Of a DNA stretch of 64,000 nt, positions 56,878-64,000 are shown piece by piece. Below the pieces are notes generated by a model. That model did not search any database, had not been told where the DNA came from, and saw only the letters and a program-made list of their open reading frames with translations. Within the stretch, counting starts at the first letter, position 1. Each line of letters opens with the position of its first letter. A program made the translations under genes and the position numbers. The stretch lies in the NCBI RefSeq assembly GCF_003367395.1, contig NZ_CP031417.1, positions 2,542,001-2,606,000 of the forward strand, written 5' to 3'. Source of the DNA: Pseudolabrys taiwanensis (GTDB lineage: Bacteria > Pseudomonadota > Alphaproteobacteria > Rhizobiales > Xanthobacteraceae).

Positions 56878-57576
56878 CTACACCGCCGGCGACTGCCGCC
56901 GGATCTCGTCGGTCCGCATCAATTCCTGCGCATCGGCGTAGATGCGCTCCACCGCGCGCATGACGGTGCCTTCGACATCGCGCGGCGTCGCGACGCGATA
57001 CACCCATTTGCGGATGCCGATGTAGAAGATGCCGCCGTGCAGCGCCCACATCAGCTCGGCCTCCGGCTCCGTCATCGGCTGCACGTCCAATCCCGGCAAA
57101 CCGAATTCGTGCCGCAGCTCGCCGACGATCGGCTTGTAGATGCGCTCGGTCACGAGCTTGGCGAAGCGCTGCGCGATCGTCGCGCCGTCGAGGCCCGAAT
57201 AGAGATAGATGCGCACCCATTCGTAGTCGTGCAGCATCTTGGAATAATCGACATAGAAGCGCTTGAGGCGCGCGAGCAGCGGTTGCGAGCGATCGACCAG
57301 CATCGCGTCCCATTCGGGATTCCACCGCCGGACGAACATCTCGTCGTAGATGCGGTCGATCAGGTCGTCCTTGCTCGGGAAGTAGCGATAGAGCAGCCCC
57401 TTGGAAATGCCGAGTTCGGCCGCGAGTTCGCGCGTCTGGCCGGAGAAGCCGTGCTTGGCGAAGAAGCCGATCGCGCCTTTGAGGATGCGATCGCTGCGAT
57501 CGGTCGGCGCGAGCCGCTCGCGCTTGCGCGCCACCACCTTTCCCCGCGCGGAACCGGATTTCTTCCTGCTCGCCAA
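56878..57576 (-). CDS. TetR family regulator of the cupin-Liv operon
   Basis: 232 aa, with a basic N-terminal tail (MASRKKSGSARGKVVARKRE) before the HTH (ILKGAIGFFAKHGFSGQTRELAAELGISKGLLYRYFPSKDDLIDRIY in pieces, about 30-77). The first codon is a TTG at 57576. It is divergent from the cupin gene, and a 35-bp palindrome lies in the gap. It probably represses the cupin-hydrolase-importer operon until substrate appears. Confidence 0.88.
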   Translation of the reverse strand: MASRKKSGSARGKVVARKRERLAPTDRSDRILKGAIGFFAKHGFSGQTRELAAELGISKGLLYRYFPSKDDLIDRIYDEMFVRRWNPEWDAMLVDRSQPLLARLKRFYVDYSKMLHDYEWVRIYLYSGLDGATIAQRFAKLVTERIYKPIVGELRHEFGLPGLDVQPMTEPEAELMWALHGGIFYIGIRKWVYRVATPRDVEGTVMRAVERIYADAQELMRTDEIRRQSPAV

Positions 57577-57695
57577 AGTGCTTGCCCCGCTACGGTCCCA
57601 GCCGCAACCAACGCCCCGCTACAACCGATAGCAGACAGGCCGGGAACGGCAAGCGTATCGGCATGTCTTGACCCCGATCCGGGCAACGACAATAA

Positions 57696-57730
57696 TGAGC
57701 AACTGCCCAATATGATTGGGCAGTTGCTCA
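57696..57730. promoter_or_regulatory. 35-bp TetR operator
   Basis: TGAGCAACTGCCCAAT and ATTGGGCAGTTGCTCA are perfect 16-bp inverted arms with a 3-base centre. The centre lies 62 bases from the cupin ATG and about 137 from the TetR start. This is far beyond chance and typical of a TetR operator. Confidence 0.8.
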
Positions 57731-57774
57731 ATAACGTCAATAGCGTCGAGAACGCAAAAGCTAGGGAGAGCGCC

Positions 57775-58341
57775 ATGGAGACTTTGCCGCGCAAGGGCGT
57801 CAGCCGCGCCGAGATGATGAAGCGCGTCGCCTTTTTCAAGGATCTGGTCGGCTTCGACGGCGGTCTGCCCGACAGCAACATGCCGAGCGCGGTGCGCAAG
57901 CTCTTCAACGTCATCGGCTTCCAGCCGCCGCAAGGCGCCGGCGGCGCGGTGACCTCGCCGGTTGGTGACGACGCCGCGCGTCTCGCCGCCATCAAGATCT
58001 CCGAAGGCTTCAACCTCGGCTACTGCAAGGCCAAGCCCGGCCACGGGCCGATGATGCACAACCACGATACCAACGAGACCTTCATCCCGATGACCGGGAC
58101 CTGGCGCTGCAGCTGGGAAAACGAGAAGGGCGAAGTCGAGTATGTCGACGTCGGCCCGCTCGACGTCTGCTCGTTCCCGCCGGGCGCCATCCGCCGCTTC
58201 GAGAACGTCACCAAAGGCGGCGATCCGAACGAGGAGTCGATCCTGATGTTCGTGATCGGCGGCGACGGTCCGCGCGCGGAGTTCACCGACAAGGCGATGG
58301 CCGAGTTGGAAGCCGCCGGCGTGTGGCCGCCGAAGAAGTAA
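57775..58341 (+). CDS. Cupin domain protein
   Basis: 188 aa. A single cupin is seen, with GHGPMMHNHDTNETF (about 84-98) as motif 1 carrying two His and a Glu for metal, and DVCSFPPGAIRRFENV (about 122-137) as motif 2. GGGAG lies 7 bases before the ATG. It is first in the operon cupin, alpha/beta hydrolase, binding protein, importer, so it may be a small dioxygenase or isomerase working on the imported compound. No further class could be told. Confidence 0.8.
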   Translation: METLPRKGVSRAEMMKRVAFFKDLVGFDGGLPDSNMPSAVRKLFNVIGFQPPQGAGGAVTSPVGDDAARLAAIKISEGFNLGYCKAKPGHGPMMHNHDTNETFIPMTGTWRCSWENEKGEVEYVDVGPLDVCSFPPGAIRRFENVTKGGDPNEESILMFVIGGDGPRAEFTDKAMAELEAAGVWPPKK

Positions 58342-58366
58342 CGTTTCTCCCATCGCGAGCGACATC

Positions 58367-59170
58367 ATGAGTACCGCGGCTTCGGCCGACGCGCCCGCGC
58401 GCGCGTGGCATCTGCAATCGTCCATCCGCACGGCCGACGTCGCGGGTCATGCGTGGCCCTATATCGATACGCAAGGCGACGGCCCGGCGCTGGTGCTGCT
58501 GCCCGGCTCGGTCGGCACCTGCGAGATGTTCTTCAAGCAGATCGCGGCACTCGGCCGCGCGCTGCGCCTCATCGCCGTCAGCTATCCCACCCTCTCCGAT
58601 CCCGAACGCTTGGCCGACGGCCTCGCCGGCCTGCTCGACCATCTGCGCCTGAAGCGGGCGAGCATCCTCGGCTCGTCTTTCGGCGGCTACTGGGCGCAGT
58701 ATTTCGGCCTGCGCCATGCCGGCCGCGTCGAGACTTTGTTTCTCGGCAACACCTTCATCACCGCCGACGAGCTGTTCTCCAATCCGCTGTTCAACCCGGA
58801 TTGGATCCGCGGCACCGCCGCCGTCGACATGCAGACGTTCTGGCGCGACCGCGTCACGCAGGCGCCCGACACCGAACTCAAGGCCATTCAGCTCGACATG
58901 CTGTCGGGCCGGCAGGACGCCGACAATCTCAAGTCGCGCTTCGTCGGCGTGATCGAGGCGCGCGCGTGCCCGCCGCTCGCCGTGCCGGCCGACGACATCG
59001 TCGTCATCGACTGCTCCGACGATCCGATCATCCCGCCGGCCTCGCGCCAGGCGGTGGCCGATCATTACAAAAATGCCGAACGCGTCACGCTGCCGTTCGG
59101 CGGTCACTATCCGCACATCCTGAATGCGGACGCCTACAACGCCGCGATCACGCGCCGGCTGCCGCGCTGA
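58367..59170 (+). CDS. Alpha/beta hydrolase
   Basis: 267 aa. The nucleophile elbow is GSSFGG (about 103-108), the acid is Asp in VIDCSDDPIIPP and the base is His in FGGHYPHIL, all in the usual order. LLPGSVGTCEMFFKQIAAL is the oxyanion part. It may cleave a C-C bond (meta-cleavage type) or an ester in the pathway of the imported compound. It is 25 bases after the cupin and 39 before the binding protein. Confidence 0.85.
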   Translation: MSTAASADAPARAWHLQSSIRTADVAGHAWPYIDTQGDGPALVLLPGSVGTCEMFFKQIAALGRALRLIAVSYPTLSDPERLADGLAGLLDHLRLKRASILGSSFGGYWAQYFGLRHAGRVETLFLGNTFITADELFSNPLFNPDWIRGTAAVDMQTFWRDRVTQAPDTELKAIQLDMLSGRQDADNLKSRFVGVIEARACPPLAVPADDIVVIDCSDDPIIPPASRQAVADHYKNAERVTLPFGGHYPHILNADAYNAAITRRLPR

Positions 59171-59209
59171 TCGTACACAACGACAAAAGCACGCCAAAGG
59201 GAGAACACA

Positions 59210-60460
59210 GTGTCACGCCTTCTACAATTGCTCCGCCGTGCGGCGGCGGGCCTCGCCACGCTCGGTCTGCTCGCCGGCGCGGCGCACGCCGCGGATCCGA
59301 TCAAGATCGGCTTCAGCATGGCGCTCAGCGGCGGCCTCGCCGCCAACGGCAAGGCCGCGCTGCTCGCGATCCAGATGTGGGCGGATGACGTCAACGCCAA
59401 AGGCGGCCTGCTCGGCCGCAAGGTGCAGCTCGTCAACTACGACGACCAGAGCAATCCGGCCAACGTTCCGGGGCTCTATACGAAGCTGATCGACGTCGAC
59501 AAAGTCGACCTCATCGTCTCGCCTTACGGCACCAATCTGATCGCGCCGGCGATGCCGGTCGCGATGCAGAAGGGCCGCACCATGATGAGCCTGTTCGGCG
59601 TCGGCGTGAACGAGCAGTTCAACTACGACCGCTACTTCCAGATCATGCCGGTCGGCGTGCACTCGGGCGAGGCGATCCCCGAAGGCTTCTTCGCCGCCGC
59701 CAAGGCGCTCAATCCGAAGCCGCAGAGCGTCGCGCTCGTCGGCGCCGATGCCGAGTTCGGCAAGATCACCGTCGACGCCGCGCGCAAGATGGCGAAGGCG
59801 ATGGGCCTCAAGATCGTCTACGACCGCGCCTATCCGCCGAGCACGGTGGATTTCACGCCCGTGGCGCGGGCAATCCAGGCGACCAAGCCCGACCTGATCT
59901 TCATCGCCGCCTATCCGCCGGACTCGGTCGGCATCATCCGCAGCCTCAACGAGATTGGCGCCAACGCCATGCTGATCGGCGGCGGCTCCGCCGGTCCGCA
60001 GTTCGCATCGATCAAGACGCAGCTCGGCCCACTGCTCAACAATCTGCTTGGCTACGAGCTCTATGTGCCGTCGCCCAAGCTGAAGTTTCCAGGCGTCGAA
60101 GACTTCTTGAAGCGCTATCAGGCGAAGGCCGTGGGTCAGGGCATCGACCCGCTCGGCTTCTACGTGCCGCCCTTCATCTATGCCGCCATGGATATCCTCG
60201 GTCAGGCGGTCGAGAAGACCGGCTCGCTGGACCAGGCGGCGCTCGCCAAGACGCTGCATGCCGAAACATTCAGCAGCGTGGTGGGCAACGTCCGCTTCGC
60301 CAAGAACGGCGAGTGGGAAAAACCGCGCGTGCTGATGGTGCAATACCGCAACGTCGACGGTTCGGGCGTCGACCAGTTCCGCGACCCGGGACGCTACACC
60401 ATTCTCTTCCCGCCGGAGTTCAAGTCCGGCGAGGCCGTGGTGCCCTACCGCAAAGAGTGA
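59210..60460 (+). CDS. Liv-type substrate-binding protein
   Basis: 416 aa from a GTG at 59210 with AAAGGGAGA upstream. The signal peptide ends near residue 27 (AGAAHAAD). The type 1 binding fold starts PIKIGFSMALSGGLAANGKAAL and has PIKNG-like repeats later. The likely ligand is a carboxylate or aromatic acid, not a branched amino acid, judged from its cupin and hydrolase neighbours. A stem-loop separates it from the permease genes. Confidence 0.9.
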   Translation: MSRLLQLLRRAAAGLATLGLLAGAAHAADPIKIGFSMALSGGLAANGKAALLAIQMWADDVNAKGGLLGRKVQLVNYDDQSNPANVPGLYTKLIDVDKVDLIVSPYGTNLIAPAMPVAMQKGRTMMSLFGVGVNEQFNYDRYFQIMPVGVHSGEAIPEGFFAAAKALNPKPQSVALVGADAEFGKITVDAARKMAKAMGLKIVYDRAYPPSTVDFTPVARAIQATKPDLIFIAAYPPDSVGIIRSLNEIGANAMLIGGGSAGPQFASIKTQLGPLLNNLLGYELYVPSPKLKFPGVEDFLKRYQAKAVGQGIDPLGFYVPPFIYAAMDILGQAVEKTGSLDQAALAKTLHAETFSSVVGNVRFAKNGEWEKPRVLMVQYRNVDGSGVDQFRDPGRYTILFPPEFKSGEAVVPYRKE

Positions 60461-60543
60461 CCTGCATAAGTTGCGGGCATTCGGTCGCAGCGGCGAAATG
60501 GACTAGCCAAGCCGCCGCCCTTCCTGCAAACTGCGGCAAAATC

Positions 60544-60573
60544 GGGGGCCGGGATTTCAAAACCTCGGCCCCC
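60544..60573 (+). terminator. Stem-loop between the binding protein and LivH
   Basis: GGGGGCCG (60544-60551) pairs with CGGCCCCC (60566-60573) around a 14-base loop in the 308-base gap before livH. No T-run is present, so partial termination or message protection is more likely than full stop. The rest of the gap (60461-60768) shows no gene. Confidence 0.5.
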
Positions 60574-60768
60574 GCTGCTGCCGGGCGGCTACCGCACGGC
60601 GGCAAACAAGAAGAATAGTCTGAGGGGAAACGATGCCGGCTTTTGGCACGATACGGCAAAACTGCAGCCCGAGCTCACGTTGCCGCGCCACGCGCGCGCT
60701 CGGCGCCGTGCCAGATTGACGTTTCCCCGCATGCAAACTTCAAGCGAGTGTGCCGGCTGAGGGCCTGT

Positions 60769-61644
60769 ATGGATATTTCTTTCGACCTTCTCATCAATGC
60801 GATTGTTGCCGGGCTCCTGCTCGGCGGCTTCTACGCCGCGGTGACCGCGGGTATCTCGATCTCGTTCGGCATGCTCGATATCGTCAATATCGCGCATCCG
60901 GGCTTCGTGATCCTCGGCTCCTACCTCGCTTATTACATCAACATCAATCTCGGGATCGATCCGATCCTCGTCAGCATCCTGATGCTGCCGGTGTTCTACG
61001 CGCTCGGCTGTCTCATCTATCAGGTGTATCACCTGTCGTTCGAGAAACGCGGACAGGACGCGCTGCGCGGCCTCGCCTTCTTCTTCGGCCTGCTGTTCGT
61101 CACCGAGGTGTCGCTGATCCTCGTCTTCGGCGTCGACTATCGCTATGTCGAGGCGTCCTATATCGGGCCGAGCCTGCATATCGGCTTCGTCGATCTGCCG
61201 CTGCGCATGCTGGTGCCATGCATCGCCGCGCTGGTCCTGTTCGGCGCGATCGAATTGTTCATCACCCGCACCTTCATCGGCCGCGCCATCATGGCGGTGT
61301 CGCAGGATCAGTTGGCGCTGCAGCTCCAGGCCGCCGACCCGGTCAAGATCAAACGCATCGCCTTCGGCCTTTCCATCGCCGTCGCGGCGGTGGCCGGCGC
61401 GCTGCTGATTGTAATCCAGCCCGTCGAGCCGTCCGTCGGACGCGAATATATCGGCCGCGTCTTCGCCATCTGCGTGCTCGGCGGTCTCGGCAGCATGCCC
61501 GGCACGCTGATCGCGGCCATCCTGCTCGGCATCGTCGAGAGCTTGACCGCGACCTTCTACGGGCCGTCCTGGGCGCCCGCGGTCGCCTTCGGCTTCCTCC
61601 TGTTGACCCTCGCCTTCCGCCCGGCGGGCCTACTCGGACGGTGA
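60769..61644 (+). CDS. livH: Liv-type ABC permease (LivH)
   Basis: 291 aa with about eight hydrophobic segments. LGGFYAAVTAGISISFGMLDIVNIAHPGFVILGSY (about 18-52) and AIMAVSQDQLALQLQAADPVKIKRIAFGLSIAVAAVAG are the family blocks. ATG 60769 was chosen; a frame from 60643 is longer but has no hydrophobic start. It overlaps LivM by 4 bases. Confidence 0.88.
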   Translation: MDISFDLLINAIVAGLLLGGFYAAVTAGISISFGMLDIVNIAHPGFVILGSYLAYYININLGIDPILVSILMLPVFYALGCLIYQVYHLSFEKRGQDALRGLAFFFGLLFVTEVSLILVFGVDYRYVEASYIGPSLHIGFVDLPLRMLVPCIAALVLFGAIELFITRTFIGRAIMAVSQDQLALQLQAADPVKIKRIAFGLSIAVAAVAGALLIVIQPVEPSVGREYIGRVFAICVLGGLGSMPGTLIAAILLGIVESLTATFYGPSWAPAVAFGFLLLTLAFRPAGLLGR

Positions 61645-62603
61645 CACGCGTGAACACGGCGAATTTCTCTCTCATCATGGTGGCGGTCGGCGTGGTGATC
61701 ACGCTGATCGCGCATGCGATCGGCGTCGATTATCTGTACTTCGCCAGCTACACGATCCTGCAGTTCATCGTGCTCGCGACGGCGTGGAACATCCTCGGCG
61801 GCTATTGCGGCTACGTGAACTTCGGCTCCGCCGCGTTCTTCGCGCTGGGGGCCTACTCGTCGGTGTTCGTGCACAAGGTGTTTCCGCTGCCGGTGCCGCT
61901 GCTGATCGTCATCGGCGCGCTCGTGTCCGGCATTGTCGGGCTCGGCATGGGCTACCTGACGCTGCGCTTGCGCGGCTCGTTCTTCGCCATCGCCACGCTC
62001 GCGCTGGCGGTGGTGTTGCAGACGCTGGTGGTGAATTGGGACTTCGTCGGCGGCTCGCGCGGCGCCTACATCATCCGGCCGGAATATCTCGAGATCGGCA
62101 GCTTCAAGATCCCGTACATTGAATATCTCTTCATCCTGATGCTGGCCCTCGCCATCATCGCGCTGATCGCCGCGCGCACCATCGAGCGCTCGCAGCTCGG
62201 CTTCGGCTTCGCCACCATCCGCGACGACGAACTCGCGGCGGAAGCCTGCGGCGTGCCGACGCTGCGATTGAAGCTGATCGCCACGGCGCTGTCCGGCGCC
62301 TTCATGGGCATGGCCGGCGCGCCGTTCCCGTACTACATCGGCTACCTGCAGCCGCAGTCGGCCTTCGGCCTCGAATACGCGGTGAACTCCATCGCCATGC
62401 CGATGATCGGCGGCACCACGACCTGGGTCGGTCCGCTGGTCGGCGCCATCCTGCTCGGCACCGCGCAGCAATACGCGACCGTGACCATCTCCTCGGCGGT
62501 CAACCTCCTGATCGTCGGCCTGATGCTGGTCGCCTTCGTCATCATCGCGCCGAACGGCCTCGTCGGCCTGGTGCAGGACCGGCTGCGGAGGAAGCGCTCG
62601 TGA
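61641..62603 (+). CDS. livM: Liv-type ABC permease (LivM)
   Basis: 320 aa from the GTG at 61641 that overlaps the livH stop; a GTG at 61650 is an alternative. LATAWNILGGYCGYVNFGSAAFFALGAYSS (about 40-69) and SIAMPMIGGTTTWVGPLVGAILL are LivM marks. It overlaps livG by 4 bases. Confidence 0.88.
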   Translation: MTRVNTANFSLIMVAVGVVITLIAHAIGVDYLYFASYTILQFIVLATAWNILGGYCGYVNFGSAAFFALGAYSSVFVHKVFPLPVPLLIVIGALVSGIVGLGMGYLTLRLRGSFFAIATLALAVVLQTLVVNWDFVGGSRGAYIIRPEYLEIGSFKIPYIEYLFILMLALAIIALIAARTIERSQLGFGFATIRDDELAAEACGVPTLRLKLIATALSGAFMGMAGAPFPYYIGYLQPQSAFGLEYAVNSIAMPMIGGTTTWVGPLVGAILLGTAQQYATVTISSAVNLLIVGLMLVAFVIIAPNGLVGLVQDRLRRKRS

Positions 62604-63334
62604 GCCCTCTTCTCCACGTCGACAACATCAGCAAGCGCTTCGGCGGCTTCACCGCGCTCGACGGCGTCACGCTCGAAGTGGCGCCGGGCGAACGGCTCGG
62701 CCTGATCGGGCCGAACGGCTCGGGCAAGAGCACCTTCGTCAACTGCATCTCCGGCACGCTGCAGAACGAAGTCGGCAGCGTCCGCTTCGACAATCAGGTG
62801 CTGGACGGCCTCGCCGCCCACCAGCGCACGCATCGCGGCCTCGCGCGCAGCTTCCAGCTGCCGCGGCCGTTCCACAGCATGACGCTGGCCGACAACCTGC
62901 GCATTCCCCTGCTCTACACGGTGCATGCGCGGCCGGGCCAATTGCGCACGACGGCCGAACTCGAGACGCGCTGCCACGAACTGCTCGACATGGTCGGCCT
63001 GCTCGCCAAGGCGCGGCAGATGCCGCGCGACCTGACGCAGGTCGAGATGCGCAAGCTGGAGCTCGCCCGCGCCATGGCGGCGGAGCCGAAGCTGCTGATC
63101 GCCGACGAAGCGATGGCCGGGCTGTCGAATTCGGAGGTCGAGGACATCCTCACGCTGCTGTTCCAGCTCAACGAGCGCGGCATCAGCATCATTCTGATCG
63201 AGCACATCATGAGCGCCGTGATGAAGTTCTCGCAGCGGCTCGCCGTTCTGGTCTCCGGCAAGAAGATCGCCGACGGCAAGCCGGACGAGGTCGTGCGCAA
63301 TCCGGAAGTGGTGAGGGCATACATTGGCGAGTAG
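62600..63334 (+). CDS. livG: ABC importer ATPase (LivG)
   Basis: 244 aa from a GTG at 62600. Walker A is GPNGSGKST (about 36-44), then the LivG block RGLARSFQLPRPFHSMTLADNLRIPL; Walker B is LLIADEAMAGLSN, with Ala in place of the usual Pro after the Glu, and the signature is LTQVEMRKLELARAMA. That signature (LTQVE in place of LSYG) is unusual but the frame is intact. Confidence 0.88.
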   Translation: MSPLLHVDNISKRFGGFTALDGVTLEVAPGERLGLIGPNGSGKSTFVNCISGTLQNEVGSVRFDNQVLDGLAAHQRTHRGLARSFQLPRPFHSMTLADNLRIPLLYTVHARPGQLRTTAELETRCHELLDMVGLLAKARQMPRDLTQVEMRKLELARAMAAEPKLLIADEAMAGLSNSEVEDILTLLFQLNERGISIILIEHIMSAVMKFSQRLAVLVSGKKIADGKPDEVVRNPEVVRAYIGE

Positions 63335-64000
63335 CATCACCATCGAGAACATCGACGCCGCCTACGGCTCGGTGCGCGTGCTGGAAGACGTGTCGCTGAA
63401 CGCGCGCGCGGGCGAGACCGTCGCGCTGCTCGGCACCAACGGCAACGGCAAATCGACGCTCATCAAATGCATCATGGGCATCGTGCGCCCCTCGGCCGGC
63501 CGCATCGTCGCCGAGATCGACGGGGTCAAGCACAACCTCGTCGGCCGCTCGACGCAGGAGATCGTCGATCTCGGCATCGCGCTGGTGCCGGAAGGCCGCC
63601 GCCTCTTCCCCAAGCTGACGGTGGAGGAGAACCTGCTGCTCGGCGCGTTCCGGCCGACGGCGCGCGCGCAGATCAAGCCGAACATGGAGTTCTGCTTCAC
63701 CGCGTTCCCGCGACTTGCCGAACGCCGCACGCAGCTTGCCGGCTCGATGTCGGGCGGCGAGCAGCAGATGCTGGCGCTCGCCCGCGCACTGATGTCGGCG
63801 CCGAAGATCCTGCTGGTGGACGAGCCCTCGGTCGGCCTCGCGCCGCTCTTGGTCGCGCGCACCATCGACGCGATCAAGGAGCTGAAGGACCACTATCAGC
63901 TCACGGTGTTGATGGCCGAGCAGAACTTCACCCAGGCCATCCGTATCGCCGACCGCGGCTACGTGATCGTGCACGGCAAGATCGCCTTCGAAGGCGGCTC
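63324..64000 (+). CDS. livF: ABC importer ATPase (LivF), cut by the window edge
   Basis: About 225 residues are visible from a TTG at 63324 that overlaps the end of livG by 11 bases. Walker A is GTNGNGKST, the LivF block is VPEGRRLFPKLTVEENLLLG, signature MSGGEQQMLAL and Walker B ILLVDEPSVGLAP; the His switch position reads AEQNF as usual. The last residues lie beyond the window. It completes the third importer. Confidence 0.88.
   Translation, partial: MASSITIENIDAAYGSVRVLEDVSLNARAGETVALLGTNGNGKSTLIKCIMGIVRPSAGRIVAEIDGVKHNLVGRSTQEIVDLGIALVPEGRRLFPKLTVEENLLLGAFRPTARAQIKPNMEFCFTAFPRLAERRTQLAGSMSGGEQQMLALARALMSAPKILLVDEPSVGLAPLLVARTIDAIKELKDHYQLTVLMAEQNFTQAIRIADRGYVIVHGKIAFEGG

Overview
The window looks like chromosome from a high-GC alphaproteobacterium, most likely Hyphomicrobiales (Bradyrhizobium/Xanthobacteraceae-like). 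The reasons are the rluD-rpoH pair next to a tRNA-Glu, the codon use, the number of ABC importers with Rieske and molybdenum oxygenases, and a typical rhizobial intergenic palindrome near 56.7 kb. No rRNA, CRISPR array, transposase or integrase was seen.

Layout. 0-3.3 kb: surface polysaccharide genes (short SLBB export lipoprotein, undecaprenyl-phosphate sugar transferase, FkbM-type methyltransferase). 3.3-12.9 kb: a catabolic block around a LysR regulator. On the minus strand, a taurine/nitrate-type ABC importer is interleaved with a Rieske oxygenase, a FAD oxidase and a RidA protein. On the plus strand are a creatininase-family hydrolase, a cytosine-deaminase-like amidohydrolase and a quinone reductase. 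Together they suggest uptake and opening of a nitrogenous ring compound. 13-19.9 kb: a Czc-type metal efflux operon bracketed by small secreted proteins. 19.9-23.6 kb: an unusual single protein joining an aryl-CoA-type FAD monooxygenase to an aryl-CoA ligase, divergent from an IclR regulator. 23.9-25.6 kb: a triple-PAS diguanylate cyclase.

26.2-42.1 kb: a second catabolic block with a GntR/UTRA regulator, a branched-chain-type ABC importer, a Rieske oxygenase, an SDR, an amidohydrolase, a DUF1116 (AllG-like) protein, a Rieske ferredoxin, a MarR regulator and a three-gene molybdenum hydroxylase. In the hydroxylase the [2Fe-2S] subunit is fused to a CoxG domain. The same 15-bp motif lies in front of the importer and between the SDR and binding-protein genes, so one regulator probably controls the set.

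42.45-53.58 kb: an 11.1-kb genomic island inserted at the 3' end of tRNA-Glu(CUC). It is bounded by a 16-bp direct repeat of the tRNA end and carries similar 27-bp repeats just inside each end, but no integrase. Its cargo is an RND pump with TetR control, a thiolase-ketosynthase-ProA-like operon, and a TetR/SDR pair with a double operator. I consider this the best candidate for an undescribed system.

53.85-56.6 kb is core genome (rluD, rpoH with a good sigma-32 promoter match upstream). 56.9-64 kb holds a TetR regulator with a 35-bp near-perfect operator, then a cupin, an alpha/beta hydrolase and a complete Liv-type importer whose last ATPase runs off the window. Functional calls rest on motif recognition by eye; no database search was possible.
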